A stretch of 64,000 bases of DNA from Chitinophaga niabensis (GCF_900129465.1 NZ_FSRA01000002.1:1116001-1180000), one strand, 5' to 3'; positions 17,186-26,254 are shown, numbered from the stretch's first letter. The notes: generated by a model not told the origin, from the sequence alone. Numbers and translations are program-made.

Positions 17186-17423
17186 TTCCGGTTATCCGTT
17201 TAATTCGTTAAAATTTATGCCCTGAAGCACCCTTCTTTGAAAAAATTTATGTTAAAAAGGGAGCTTAAAGGGTAAAAAGGAGGCGAAACCGGAAAAACCG
17301 GCTGACCCGCTGAAAGGCAAAAAACCCTTCAAAATGGATAGGCATAACAACATACATTCGTTGATATGAAAAAGTATGATCGTCTGAAACACTTTGCTGC
17401 TGCGGGTTGTAGAGGCAATAAAA

Positions 17424-17458
17424 AAAGTCTGACCGTTGGAACAATCAGACTTTCTTGT
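17424..17458 (+). terminator. Terminator-like hairpin in the intergenic region
   Basis: aaagtctga and tcagacttt form a perfect 9-bp stem with a 12-base loop, followed by a T-rich run (tttcttgtt). It is about 240 bp beyond the Crp/Fnr stop, so it could end a long 3' UTR or an independent small RNA. Confidence 0.55.
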
Positions 17459-17588
17459 TATGTGAATGGGTTAGTAAGTACAGGGAAATAAAATTCCCTA
17501 CACAATATTAAAAAGAATTTCATCACAAAAGAAAAAAAATGCAATAAATTTTATTCACACGCAGAAATAAATTGTGGATAACGCCCCC

Positions 17589-17596
17589 TAACTTTG
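17589..17596 (+). promoter_or_regulatory. Predicted -7 box for the LpxD-like gene (TAACTTTG)
   Basis: Perfect TAnnTTTG match, 22 bp before the ATG. The nearest TTG (17572-17574) gives a spacer of only 14 bp, shorter than usual, so the -33 element is uncertain. Confidence 0.45.
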
Positions 17597-17618
17597 CCAT
17601 CACTTTAACGAAGTTCAT

Positions 17619-18560
17619 ATGAAGTTTGAGAAACCAATATCGGTAAAAGAAATAGCAACGCTCATAGGAGCAGTGCTTACAGGTAACGATCAGTTGATGG
17701 CTACCGGCATTAACGAGATCCATAAAGTGGAGGAAGGAGACATCTCCTTTGTTGACTTTGAGAAGTATTACAATGCCTGCCTTAACTCTGCTGCCACCAT
17801 CATCATCATCAACAAGGAAGTACCTGCACCGGAAGGTAAGGCGCTGCTGGTGATCAATGATCCCTTCAGTGCATTCGTGAGCCTGGTGAAACGCTACCGG
17901 CCGTTTGTTCCCGCAACTACCCCTATCAGTGATACGGCAGTAGTTGGTGAAGGAACCATCCTTCAGCCAAACGTATTCATCGGCCATCATGTGCGCATCG
18001 GAAAGAACTGTCTTATCCATCCCAACGTTACCATCTACGATCATACCATCATCGGGGACAATGTGATCATTCACGCAGGTACCGTTATCGGTGCAGATGC
18101 CTTTTACTTTAAGAAACGGGCAGAACGTGAAGTGATGTACGACAAACTGGAAAGCTGCGGAAGGGTGATCATTGAAGACCATGTGGAAATAGGAGCAAGC
18201 TGCACCATCGATAAAGGGGTAAGCGGCGATACCATCATCGGGCAAGGGACCAAGTTTGATAACATGGTACATATAGGGCATGGTGCCGTGATCGGAAAGA
18301 ACTGCCTTTTTGCCGCACAGGTTGGTATAGGTGGTAAGACCCATGTGGAAGATAATGTGATCCTTTGGGGCCAGGTAGGTGTGAACAAAGACCTCACTAT
18401 CGGAAAAGGAGCTGTTGTATTAGGACAAAGTGGTATCTCCAGTACCCTTGAAGGAGGTAAAACCTATTTTGGCTCGCCGGTAGAAGAAGCCCGAGAGAAG
18501 AAAAAAGAATTAGCCTGGGTAAAACGTATTCCCGAGATCTGGGCAAAGATCAACAGTTAA
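17619..18560 (+). CDS. LpxD-like UDP-3-O-acylglucosamine N-acyltransferase
   Basis: 313 residues: an N-terminal uridine-binding-like domain (about 1-95) followed by a left-handed parallel beta-helix of hexapeptide repeats (VVGEGTILQPNVFIGHHVRIGKNCLIHPNVTIYDHTIIG...). The LpxD catalytic signature appears as NMVHIGHGAVIGKN, with the His acting as base. LpxD adds the second acyl chain in lipid A synthesis. Bacteroidota often carry more than one LpxD-like gene, and no other lpx gene is near, so this may be a paralogue with a different sugar substrate. The next gene starts 4 bp later. Confidence 0.85.
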   Translation: MKFEKPISVKEIATLIGAVLTGNDQLMATGINEIHKVEEGDISFVDFEKYYNACLNSAATIIIINKEVPAPEGKALLVINDPFSAFVSLVKRYRPFVPATTPISDTAVVGEGTILQPNVFIGHHVRIGKNCLIHPNVTIYDHTIIGDNVIIHAGTVIGADAFYFKKRAEREVMYDKLESCGRVIIEDHVEIGASCTIDKGVSGDTIIGQGTKFDNMVHIGHGAVIGKNCLFAAQVGIGGKTHVEDNVILWGQVGVNKDLTIGKGAVVLGQSGISSTLEGGKTYFGSPVEEAREKKKELAWVKRIPEIWAKINS

Positions 18561-18564
18561 TACT

Positions 18565-19260
18565 ATGCTTAAGATGTACCGACTGCTCATCATGGGCTGC
18601 CTTCCATTCCTTGCCTGCTCAGTAGTGAAACCCACTATTGTTAAAGCGCCTGATCTCTATACCACGGAAAACGAGTTAGCCGTTAAGATCAAAGACGGCT
18701 GGTTAAGCGCCAAAACAATTTCGCTGGGGTCATACAACACTACTTCCCGCTCAAACGGCGTGGCGGATCATTCTCCTGCCAAACAGATCAAACAGGCCAG
18801 CGATGCCTTTTACTTTACCCTGAAAGGCAAAGATGTGCAGGTTCCTGTTCAGCTGCTCAGTACAAATGCCATCTCATTCTCCAACCGCACATTACCATCT
18901 TATCTGAACGGTTTACCGGGCGATGCACCTTTATGGTATATTCATGTAGGGGCAACTGCTTTAACGCCATTAAAGACCTGGGAACTTATTCTAAAACGCA
19001 ATCTATCCTTCCTTGAGCTGAACGAAAACAAACCCGTAGGTGTACTTCGTTCAGCTACTGAAGAAATAAGGGTAACGGTACATAACCGTTTCGGTATCAG
19101 GAACAGTTATGAGAAAACCTGTTACGAATTTCAGTTAAAAGGGATCCCTGTTGCCGCTGTAATAGTGGGGGATGCTCCTAAGGCATGGATCTATACAAAA
19201 GCAGATGCCGATCTTCAGCAGACATTATCAGCAGCTATGGCAGCACTGTTGTTCAGGTAG
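18565..19260 (+). CDS. Putative lipoprotein of unknown function
   Basis: 231 residues with a lipoprotein signal (MLKMYRLLIMGCLPFLACS, Cys at about 18). The mature part is beta-rich and has no motif I recognise; it includes GDAPLWYIHVGATALTPLKTWEL and ends AAMAALLFR. It follows the LpxD-like gene by 4 bp, so it is probably an envelope protein from the same operon. Its 3' end overlaps the convergent epimerase gene by 8 bp. Confidence 0.75.
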   Translation: MLKMYRLLIMGCLPFLACSVVKPTIVKAPDLYTTENELAVKIKDGWLSAKTISLGSYNTTSRSNGVADHSPAKQIKQASDAFYFTLKGKDVQVPVQLLSTNAISFSNRTLPSYLNGLPGDAPLWYIHVGATALTPLKTWELILKRNLSFLELNENKPVGVLRSATEEIRVTVHNRFGIRNSYEKTCYEFQLKGIPVAAVIVGDAPKAWIYTKADADLQQTLSAAMAALLFR

Positions 19261-20236
19261 ATTGTTTAGACGCCAGGAAGGCTTTGGATATTTCCGTGAT
19301 CGTTTGTTCCAGGGGTTTATAACGGAAAGCAGGTAAGGCGGCACGTATCTTATCGCTGTTATAATATACTTTCAGCTGTGCCGTTCGGGCTGTTTCTTTT
19401 GTTAACAAGGGCCGTTTACCCGTGAAGAGGCCTTTTACCTTTTCCAGCCTCCATACTAATTCAGCCATCCAGGGTTTAGTGGCAATATGTGGTGGCTTTT
19501 TGCCCAGGGCATTCGCCATTGTATTAAATAGTTGCCGGTAAGGCCAGTTCTCTGCAGATAAAATAAAACGCTGGCCACTGATATCACTATCCATCAGGCT
19601 GATCATTACCTTCACTACATCTTCCACATCCACAAAACCATTGATGCCTTCCGTATAATAAGGGAATTCTTTCCAGGCATTCTTCAGTAACATGCCGGAG
19701 CCATCATGCCAGAAGCCGCTGCCTAAAATAATAGAGGGGTTTACGATCACGGCATCCAGCCCTTCTGCAATACCTCTCCATATTTCCATTTCACTGCCAT
19801 GTTTGCTGATGGCATAATTAGAGTTGTTCTTACTTTCTTCCCAGGGGATATCTTCTGTGAGTTCTGCCTGCGTTAATGATCTGCCGATGGCAGCAACGGA
19901 ACTTACATGCACCAGTTTCTTCACGCCTGCATCCAGGGCAATGTTCACCACATTCGCAGTGCCTTCTATATTCACCTTTAAGAGATGGTCCCGTTTGTCC
20001 GGCTGAAAAGATACAACGGCGGCACAATGATAGATCTGTTCAACACCCTGCATGGCATCTTCCAGCGAACCAATGTCCAGTACATCGCCCTTCACCCATT
20101 CTACCTTGTCTTTAATATCATTGATCTGTTCCGGGATCTGCCGGCGGTATAATGCACGTACCGGTTTGCCGGCCAGCACAAGGGCCCGCAATAAGTAACT
20201 GCCTAAAAAACCAGTACCGCCGGTTACCAGTATCAT
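19253..20236 (-). CDS. NAD-dependent epimerase/dehydratase (extended SDR)
   Basis: 327 residues with GGTGFLGSYLL at the N-terminus (NAD binding), an HVSSVAAIG strand carrying the Ser, and NYAISKHGSEME with the YxxxK pair. The C-terminal half suits a sugar-nucleotide epimerase or a dihydroflavonol reductase-like enzyme (YRQLFNTMANALGKKPP), so the substrate is not assigned. It is probably transcribed after the 3-hydroxybutyryl-CoA dehydrogenase gene, 36 bp upstream. Confidence 0.88.
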   Translation of the reverse strand: MILVTGGTGFLGSYLLRALVLAGKPVRALYRRQIPEQINDIKDKVEWVKGDVLDIGSLEDAMQGVEQIYHCAAVVSFQPDKRDHLLKVNIEGTANVVNIALDAGVKKLVHVSSVAAIGRSLTQAELTEDIPWEESKNNSNYAISKHGSEMEIWRGIAEGLDAVIVNPSIILGSGFWHDGSGMLLKNAWKEFPYYTEGINGFVDVEDVVKVMISLMDSDISGQRFILSAENWPYRQLFNTMANALGKKPPHIATKPWMAELVWRLEKVKGLFTGKRPLLTKETARTAQLKVYYNSDKIRAALPAFRYKPLEQTITEISKAFLASKQST

Positions 20237-20271
20237 GATCTCATGAGTATTAATGAAGGCACAAATGTAAT

Positions 20272-21114
20272 TTAATAGTTGTAAAAACCTTTTCCGGTTT
20301 TGCGGCCGAGTTCTCCCCTGGCAACTTTATCTGCCTGAAGCTGGCCAGGTTTAAAACGGGGAGCATGATTGAATGCTTCGTATAAAGAAGTGGTAACGGC
20401 AAAGTTGATATCATTTCCGATGAGGTCCATCAAAGCAAACGGCCCCATCCTGAAACCTGCTGCTTCCAGTAGTTTGTCGATGCTTTGCAGCGATGCAGTA
20501 CCTTCTGATGCCACCTGCATGGCTTCCAGGTAATAATGCCTTGCCACGCGGTTCACAATAAAACCCGGTGCATCTTTAACACGCACAGGTGTTTTGCCCA
20601 ATTGTTTGGTGAGTGCATACAATACGTCCGCAACAGCCGGGTCCGTTGCCTTTCCACTTACAATTTCCACCAGTTGCATCAAATGCGCAGGATTAAAAAA
20701 GTGCATGCCGGCTACACGCTCCGGATGAAGTACATCTTTGGCGATATCGGAAACAGATAAGGAGGAAGTATTGGTGGCAAAGATGGTCTCGGGGGAGTTT
20801 ACTGTTGCCAGCTGACTGAACAGGGCAACTTTGGCCGGAATATTTTCTACGATAGCTTCTATGATCACATCTGCCACACATTGCTGTGCATCATATACTG
20901 TTTGAATGCGGGAAAGAATAAGAGCCGGCTGTGCTGCCTCCAGTTTTCCTTTCTCTACGGCTGTCTGTAAGTTGCGGCTGATCTGCGTGATGGCTTTCTG
21001 CAGAGCTTCTTCTCTTGTATCGAACAGGATGGTTTTAAAACCTCCGGCAGCTGCAACCTGTGCAATCCCTGCACCCATGGTCCCTGCTCCGCAAATTGCT
21101 ATGGTGTTCAGCAT
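20272..21114 (-). CDS. 3-hydroxybutyryl-CoA dehydrogenase
   Basis: NAD(P)-dependent oxidation of 3-hydroxyacyl-CoA, 280 residues, the single-function (Hbd/PaaH) size. It has the Rossmann motif ICGAGTMGAGIAQ, the catalytic His region MHFFNPAHLMQLVEIV, the signature VKDAPGFIVNRVARHYYLEAM, and the C-terminal GPFALMDLIGNDINF. The ATG at 21114 gives the classical N-terminus; an upstream GTG at 21159 would extend it into the pheS terminator. Confidence 0.95.
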   Translation of the reverse strand: MLNTIAICGAGTMGAGIAQVAAAGGFKTILFDTREEALQKAITQISRNLQTAVEKGKLEAAQPALILSRIQTVYDAQQCVADVIIEAIVENIPAKVALFSQLATVNSPETIFATNTSSLSVSDIAKDVLHPERVAGMHFFNPAHLMQLVEIVSGKATDPAVADVLYALTKQLGKTPVRVKDAPGFIVNRVARHYYLEAMQVASEGTASLQSIDKLLEAAGFRMGPFALMDLIGNDINFAVTTSLYEAFNHAPRFKPGQLQADKVARGELGRKTGKGFYNY

Positions 21115-21126
21115 TAGTTGGGGGAT

Positions 21127-21162
21127 TAAAAAAAAGTGACAGGCGGTGGTACCTGTCACTTT
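21127..21162 (-). terminator. Intrinsic terminator of pheS
   Basis: On the minus strand an 11-bp perfect stem (aaagtgacagg / cctgtcacttt) with an 8-base loop is followed by eight T. It begins 10 bp after the pheS stop codon. Confidence 0.93.
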
Positions 21163-21171
21163 CGTTATTCG

Positions 21172-22206
21172 TTATAGAACTCCCTGGAATTGTTTCAGGA
21201 AGCGAAGATCGTTTTCTGAGAATAACCGGAGGTCTTTGATCTGGTATTTCAGCATGGTGAGCCTTTCAATACCCATTCCGAATGCAAAGCCGGTATATTT
21301 GGTGGAGTCTATGCCGCAGTTTTCCAGTACCTGCGGATGTACCATTCCGCAACCGAGGATCTCTACCCAGCCGGTATGTTTACATACATTACAACCTTCG
21401 CCGCCGCAGATCAGGCAGGAAATATCCATTTCTGCACTGGGTTCCGTAAAGGGGAAATAAGAAGGGCGGAAACGTACTTTAAAGTTCTCCCCGAACATCT
21501 CCTGTACAAAGTAATACAGGGTTTGTTTGAGGTCTGCAAAGGATACGTTCTCTGCTATATAAAGCCCTTCTATCTGGTGGAAGAAGCAATGTGCACGGGC
21601 GCTGATGGTTTCATTGCGGTATACCCTGCCCGGGCAGATGATCCTGATAGGCAGTTTCCCCAGTTCCATGGTCCTTACCTGGGCTGAGGAGGTATGGGTA
21701 CGCAACAGCCAGTCCGGGTTGTTCTGCACATAGAAAGTATCCTGCATATCCCTGGCCGGGTGATTTTCTGCCAGGTTGAGCGCGGTGAAATTATGCCAGT
21801 CGTCTTCAATTTCCGGGCCTTCTGCAATGGTAAAACCCAGTCTTTCGAAGATGCGGATAGCTTTATTCCTTACCAGGCTGATAGGATGGCGGGTACCCAG
21901 TCTATGGGGTTCGCCGGGAAGGGTAAGGTCCAGGTTGCCGGCGGCACCATTTCCTGCTTCCTTCAGCTGCTGAAATTCCTCGTATTTAGCTTCAGCCAAC
22001 TGTTTAAAGGCGTTCAGCACCTGGCCGAATTCCTTCTTTTTATCGTTGGCTACGTTCTTCATTTCCCCGAAAATGCCTTTTACAATGCCTTTTGTTCCGA
22101 GAAATTTAATACGGAATTGTTCCAGTTCCTCCGCCGTTTTGGCCTTGAAAGCGGCAATCTCCTGCTTATATGCTTCTATTTGCTGCACTATCTGCTCCAT
22201 GGCCAC
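21172..22206 (-). CDS. pheS: Phenylalanyl-tRNA synthetase alpha subunit
   Basis: Charges tRNA-Phe as an alpha2-beta2 enzyme with PheT. The 344 residues contain the N-terminal coiled coil (1-90), class II motif 1/2 region (HPISLVRNKAIRIFERLGF, EDDWHNFTALNLAENHPARDMQDTFYV, RTHTSSAQVRTM), and motif 3 (FAFGMGIERLTMLKYQI). pheT is not adjacent, so the subunits are unlinked here. The gene has its own terminator and is divergent from the GAF kinase gene, with about 50 bp between starts. Confidence 0.97.
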   Translation of the reverse strand: MAMEQIVQQIEAYKQEIAAFKAKTAEELEQFRIKFLGTKGIVKGIFGEMKNVANDKKKEFGQVLNAFKQLAEAKYEEFQQLKEAGNGAAGNLDLTLPGEPHRLGTRHPISLVRNKAIRIFERLGFTIAEGPEIEDDWHNFTALNLAENHPARDMQDTFYVQNNPDWLLRTHTSSAQVRTMELGKLPIRIICPGRVYRNETISARAHCFFHQIEGLYIAENVSFADLKQTLYYFVQEMFGENFKVRFRPSYFPFTEPSAEMDISCLICGGEGCNVCKHTGWVEILGCGMVHPQVLENCGIDSTKYTGFAFGMGIERLTMLKYQIKDLRLFSENDLRFLKQFQGVL

Positions 22207-22259
22207 AAATATAACGTGCTGTGGATAAAAATGAGTACTTTTTGGGAGTTTTTGTAACC

Positions 22260-23561
22260 ATGTCTGTCGTCGTTTATATTATAACTGTTTCGGTGCTGTT
22301 GCTGCTGATTGCCGGGTTATACCGGCAAATGCTGCGCTATAAGCGTCAATATAAAGCAGAAGCCACCCTCAATTACTTCACCGCCTCCCTTTTTGGCAAA
22401 AACACGGTAGACGATATCCTCTGGGATATTGCCAAGAACTGCATCTCCCACCTCAACCTGGAAGACTGTGTGATCTACCTGGTGGATGAAGACCGCCACG
22501 TTCTCGTTCAAAAGGCCGCTTATGGCCCCAAGAACCCTGACCGTTTTGAGATCCGCGATCCCATAGAAATACCCCTGGGCAGAGGGATCGTAGGGTATGT
22601 GGCATTGTCCGGCAGATCTGAAATAGTGCCGGATACCACTTTGGATGCACGTTATATTGTTGATGATGAAAGAAGGCTTTCAGAACTGGCCGTGCCTATT
22701 TACTACGAAAAGAAAGTGATCGGTGTGATCGACACCGAAAACGCGCGTAAATATTTCTATACTTCTGAACACCTGGCCATGCTGGAAAAGATTGCGGCCA
22801 TCTGTTCCTCCAAAATAGGCCGGTCTTTAATAGAAGAAAAAGCCCGCAGGCAGGAGCTGGAGGTACAAATGCTGCATAAACAGCTCGCGGAATTCAGGCT
22901 GGTGACCCTCAAAAGCCAGATGAACCCCCACTTCCTCTTCAACTGCCTGAACGGCATCTACAATTGCATCCTTGCAGAAGAAATAGATAAAGCATCCGAG
23001 TATCTTTCCAACTTCGCGAAACTGCTGCGGATGGTGTTGATGCATTCGGAAAAGAACTTCATTTCCCTGCGGGAAGAGGTAGATCTGTTGCAACATTATC
23101 TCAGGATAGAGGCTTTGCGGACCAGTAAACCTTTCGAGTTCAGCATCCTGATAGATGAAGGGATCAACCCGGATGAATTTTTTGTACCCGGTATGCTGAT
23201 CCAGCCTTTCCTGGAAAATGCTATCTGGCATGGACTGATGAACAAAGAAGGGCAGCGGAAGTTACAGATCCACTGGCGCAGGCTCAAAGAGGAAGTATTA
23301 ATGTGTGAGATCCTGGATAATGGGATCGGGCGGGAACAATCATCCCGCAGGCAGGGCAATGGATTACGGGGAGAATCCCATGCCTCTAAAGGCATGAGCC
23401 TTTGCATGGAGCGGGTGGAACTGTATAAAGCATTGTTCAACACTACTTTCAACATTCATGTATTTGATCTCTATAGTGAAGATGGCCAGGCAGAAGGCAC
23501 AAAAGTGAATATTGCTTTTGAAATTGCACCCGGTATAGGACCTGCCTACCTGGTGGATTAA
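22260..23561 (+). CDS. GAF-domain LytS-type histidine kinase
   Basis: 433 residues: one N-terminal TM helix (about 4-22), a linker, a GAF domain (about 50-190: DCVIYLVDEDRHVL, GRGIVGYVALSGRSEIVPDTTLDARYIVDDE), and a His_kinase/HATPase module with MNPHFLFNCLNGIYNCIL, LIQPFLENAIWHGLM and DNGIGRE. All catalytic motifs look intact. ATG at 22260 is chosen over an upstream GTG. No response regulator is encoded beside it; its partner must be elsewhere. The GAF ligand is unknown. Confidence 0.93.
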   Translation: MSVVVYIITVSVLLLLIAGLYRQMLRYKRQYKAEATLNYFTASLFGKNTVDDILWDIAKNCISHLNLEDCVIYLVDEDRHVLVQKAAYGPKNPDRFEIRDPIEIPLGRGIVGYVALSGRSEIVPDTTLDARYIVDDERRLSELAVPIYYEKKVIGVIDTENARKYFYTSEHLAMLEKIAAICSSKIGRSLIEEKARRQELEVQMLHKQLAEFRLVTLKSQMNPHFLFNCLNGIYNCILAEEIDKASEYLSNFAKLLRMVLMHSEKNFISLREEVDLLQHYLRIEALRTSKPFEFSILIDEGINPDEFFVPGMLIQPFLENAIWHGLMNKEGQRKLQIHWRRLKEEVLMCEILDNGIGREQSSRRQGNGLRGESHASKGMSLCMERVELYKALFNTTFNIHVFDLYSEDGQAEGTKVNIAFEIAPGIGPAYLVD

Positions 23562-23579
23562 AAATCCTTTTATGGAATT

Positions 23580-23969
23580 ATGGAAAGGCTGCGTCTTAGT
23601 AAAAAACCTTTCCTTATGCTCAGAAACATCACCCTGATGGTTGCCGGTTGTTTAATTGCCGGCAGTCCATTATTGGCTCAGGAAGCAGCTGCGCCCAAGA
23701 AAACACCTCTCCCTCCGCCCGTTGTTCATCAAAAAGAAGTGAAGTTTACTCCACCTGTTGTAAAGAAGGACCTGGCTTCCAGCAAAGAGGCCTCTAATCC
23801 TAAAGGCAAAATGGTGAAGTTTAAAGCACCTGTGGTTATGAAAGAGGGGGCGAAGATGGACGAAGCACCCTTGCCGCCACCTCCGCCACCAGCTCCGCCG
23901 GTTATTAAGAAAGACGAAGTGAAGGTGCCTCCGCCACCTCCTCCGGCTCCACCGAAGAAGAAGGGTTAA
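23580..23969 (+). CDS. Secreted proline-rich repeat protein
   Basis: 129 residues. After a signal peptide (MLRNITLMVAGCLIAGSPLLAQ, from a second ATG at 23616 that may be the true start) the protein is low-complexity, rich in Pro, Lys and Val, with a repeated theme of the type PPVV-K-VKF-PPVV-K and PPPPPPAPP. There is no recognisable domain. It could be a periplasmic spacer or wall-associated protein; function unknown. It lies 18 bp after the GAF kinase gene and ends at a terminator. Confidence 0.7.
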   Translation: MERLRLSKKPFLMLRNITLMVAGCLIAGSPLLAQEAAAPKKTPLPPPVVHQKEVKFTPPVVKKDLASSKEASNPKGKMVKFKAPVVMKEGAKMDEAPLPPPPPPAPPVIKKDEVKVPPPPPPAPPKKKG

Positions 23970-23975
23970 GATCTT

Positions 23976-24000
23976 AAAAAGCCCCCCGGGGCTTTTTTTT
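23976..24000. terminator. Bidirectional intrinsic terminator
   Basis: aaaaagcccc and ggggcttttt flank a 2-base centre, followed by a run of eight T on the plus strand and A on the other. It separates the proline-rich gene from the convergent purU, and the purU stop codon overlaps its T tract. Confidence 0.85.
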
Positions 24001-24817
24001 ATTCAAATACCACTGTTTTATTGCGATAGACAAATACCCTGTCGTTCAACACCAGCCTCAATGCTTTCGCCAGTACAGATACTTCAATGTCCTTGCCGGC
24101 CTTCACCATATCGGCTGCGGTGAAAGAGTGATTAACGGGGATCACCTGTTGTGCGATGATGGGCCCTTCATCCAGTTGATCTGTTACAAAATGTGAGGTA
24201 GCACCAATGAGCTTCACACCTCTTTCAAATGCCTGTTTATAAGGTTGGGCACCGGCAAAAGCAGGCAGGAAAGAATGGTGGATATTGATGATGCGGGCCG
24301 GGAACTTTGCTACGAAAGCAGGAGAGAGTATCCGCATGAACTTGGCCAATACAATGTAGTCAGGATCAAGCGCCACAATTTGTTCCATGATCTTTGCTTC
24401 AAACTGTTCCTCTTCATGGGAGATGTACACAAAGGGAACACCGAACCTTTTGCAGACATCTTCCAGCGTAGTATGATTCCCGATCACGGTTTGCACTTCT
24501 GCTCCAAGCGTAGAGAAGTAATTACGGATCAGGATATCTCCCAGGCAGTGATATTCTTTGGTGACCAGTAATACGATCTTCTTTTGCTGCTTAGGGTTGA
24601 TGGTGATGAGTGCTTTTTCAGGAAGTACCTGCCGCATGGAAGTTTCCAGCAGTACGGGGTCTGTTTCGTTCTCTGCCTCTATGCGCATGAAGAAACGGTT
24701 CTCCACTTTATCCACGTGTTCACGGAGGGAAACAATATTGAGCCCGGCCTTAGCTAATATTCCGGAGATAACAGCCACAAGACCTATCTGGTCTTTGGAT
24801 TGGATGAGGATGATCAT
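23999..24817 (-). CDS. purU: Formyltetrahydrofolate deformylase
   Basis: Hydrolyses 10-formyl-THF to formate and THF, balancing one-carbon pools. The 272 residues hold an N-terminal ACT domain (IILIQSKDQIGLVAVISGILAKAGLNIVSLREHVD) and a formyltransferase-fold catalytic domain with INIHHSFLPAFAGAQPYKQAFERGVKLIGATSHFVTDQLDEGPII, including the conserved Asn, His and Asp. ATG at 24817 is used; a TTG further up is less likely. It is downstream of an SRPBCC gene on the same strand. Confidence 0.96.
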   Translation of the reverse strand: MIILIQSKDQIGLVAVISGILAKAGLNIVSLREHVDKVENRFFMRIEAENETDPVLLETSMRQVLPEKALITINPKQQKKIVLLVTKEYHCLGDILIRNYFSTLGAEVQTVIGNHTTLEDVCKRFGVPFVYISHEEEQFEAKIMEQIVALDPDYIVLAKFMRILSPAFVAKFPARIINIHHSFLPAFAGAQPYKQAFERGVKLIGATSHFVTDQLDEGPIIAQQVIPVNHSFTAADMVKAGKDIEVSVLAKALRLVLNDRVFVYRNKTVVFE

Positions 24818-24835
24818 AGCGGCATGAAAATACAA

Positions 24836-25270
24836 TCATTCTGCCAGTTTTTTCAATTCATTTAATGCTTTGGGAAAAGGTTCGTCAAAATGATTTTCAA
24901 ACTCATCCGGCACATCCAGGTCTACTGTTAAAGTTGTTTTTCCACCTGCTGTTCTAAGCGTATAGTTCTCTTCGGAGCCAGACCATTTTTTCACTTCAGG
25001 GCTGTCCAGGTCTTCTACCCCATTGACCATGTTGCCCAGGTGTTTAATGGACATATATTCATTGGGAATATTCTCTGCGATCACAGATACCATTCCATTG
25101 TTCCCGCCATCAACGAACACGGCCTTACTTCCTTTTTTCCAATCCGTTTTAACGTCTGACCCACTGGCGAAAGGGGCTGTCCATATACGGTAACTTTCTT
25201 TGCCCCAGAGTTGTTCCCACACTTTTTCAGCGGGAGCATCAATTGTAATAGAGAATGTTTTCTTTTTCAT
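24836..25270 (-). CDS. SRPBCC/START-like (AHSA1-type) domain protein
   Basis: 144 residues. MKKKTFSITIDAPAEKVWEQLWG is the classical start of an Activator-of-Hsp90-like SRPBCC fold, and the protein ends FDEPFPKALNELKKLAE. These proteins have a hydrophobic ligand cavity; the ligand is unknown. The ATG at 25270 is chosen because the conserved domain begins there; the 26-codon upstream extension is not conserved-looking. It lies 18 bp upstream of purU. Confidence 0.85.
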   Translation of the reverse strand: MKKKTFSITIDAPAEKVWEQLWGKESYRIWTAPFASGSDVKTDWKKGSKAVFVDGGNNGMVSVIAENIPNEYMSIKHLGNMVNGVEDLDSPEVKKWSGSEENYTLRTAGGKTTLTVDLDVPDEFENHFDEPFPKALNELKKLAE

Positions 25271-25354
25271 AACCTTGAATTTTGTAAAACAAAGGTGACT
25301 CCTTTTAACCTGAAAGAACGTGGTTAAAAACGACAAATATGAGGTCATTTCCGC

Positions 25355-26254
25355 CTAAAACAAGTATGTCAGATGTACCATAGCCCTGTTCCCTGCTTTT
25401 ACTTTCATGCCAGCCAGTTCCTGTGATAACACGGGTTGAAAATTACCGCCGACCGCATACTGTTTAAAGGAAAGCTCTACACCGGCAGTGCCCATCAGGG
25501 TATAACCACCGGAAACATCTACCTTGATCTGCTCTGTATCCTTATCTGCTGTTTCATATAATAAACCTGCATTCGGGGAAATGGAAAGCTCTTTTAACGG
25601 GCGTAGCTTGTAATAGGCCAATAGATTAGCGGTAAACTTATTGCCGTATTGATAATCGTATTTATTACGGGTGTTGATCTTGTAGCTGATGTTCGTATTC
25701 AGGCCCACATCCATTAACCGGATATCGTACATGGCATTCAATGTAAAATCTACGCTGGCTGTTCCCAGCTGAAAGTTATTGGGGCTGTCTTCATTTTCCT
25801 TTCTTTCAGCTGGTTCATATTTGCCGGTAGGTAGTTTCACACCTCCGCCTATCCATAATGAATGTGCCACTGTATTCATTTTGCTGAACACCTGGTAATA
25901 TCCTGTAACAGCAATATCCCCCAATCCTGTTTTGCTTTTTGATATACCCTGGTTGCTGCGTTCGCTGAAATTAAGCGGAACAAAGCCCAGCAGCCTGAAC
26001 TTCTTCCCGATATTCCAGCCACCCCATAATTCTGCTGCCTGGTAAGTTTCATCTGTGGTGAGGTAGGAGGTGCTGCCGCCGGGGCCAAGATGTGAGCGCA
26101 TGGTTTTATACTGGTAACGCAGGCCCGCGAAACGTTGTTTGAAATCAGGCAATAAGCCGATGTAATAACTGCCCACCCCGCAACCGCAGATATCGCAGGC
26201 AAATGCAAGCTTGCCGGCTACAAGTAAAAATAATAGTAAGGTCATCTTTTTCAT
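25355..26254 (-). CDS. Outer-membrane beta-barrel (transporter-like) with N-terminal CxxCxC
   Basis: 299 residues with a signal peptide ending about FACDICGCG (C20, C23, C25). The rest is alternating beta strands with aromatic girdles (YYIGLLPDFKQRFAGLRYQY, GDIAVTGYYQVF, VDFTLNAMYDIR, LLAYYKL) and a C-terminal strand RAMVHLTYLF ending in Phe, typical of outer-membrane proteins. The CDICGCG motif at the mature N-terminus could bind a metal or be lipidated. Its start codon overlaps the stop of the diheme peroxidase gene (ATGA), which indicates translational coupling and a shared job in the MbnP/MbnH locus. Confidence 0.78.
   Translation of the reverse strand: MKKMTLLLFLLVAGKLAFACDICGCGVGSYYIGLLPDFKQRFAGLRYQYKTMRSHLGPGGSTSYLTTDETYQAAELWGGWNIGKKFRLLGFVPLNFSERSNQGISKSKTGLGDIAVTGYYQVFSKMNTVAHSLWIGGGVKLPTGKYEPAERKENEDSPNNFQLGTASVDFTLNAMYDIRLMDVGLNTNISYKINTRNKYDYQYGNKFTANLLAYYKLRPLKELSISPNAGLLYETADKDTEQIKVDVSGGYTLMGTAGVELSFKQYAVGGNFQPVLSQELAGMKVKAGNRAMVHLTYLF

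Larger units (their letters stand above)
17186..17618. other. 433-bp intergenic region, possible small RNA
   Basis: No convincing gene. It contains an A/G-rich stretch around 17250-17325 with short inverted repeats (agggt...accct; ccgg-aaaaa-ccgg) and the stem-loop listed separately at 17424-17458. A TAACTTTG box (17589-17596) near the right end probably serves the LpxD-like gene. A 41-codon ATG frame (17366-17491) exists but runs through the terminator hairpin and is rejected as a gene. Confidence 0.4.

Noticed and set aside
17250..17330. Possible riboswitch in the A/G-rich segment
   Set aside because: Pairings are short and match no riboswitch class I can name; a covariance scan of this segment would decide.
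17366..17491. 41-codon ATG frame in the gap after the Crp/Fnr gene
   Set aside because: It runs through a terminator-type hairpin and matches no family I know.
17523..18344. 273-codon antisense frame over the LpxD-like gene
   Set aside because: The plus strand has a clear hexapeptide-repeat enzyme; the antisense translation is a His/Asp-rich reverse image.
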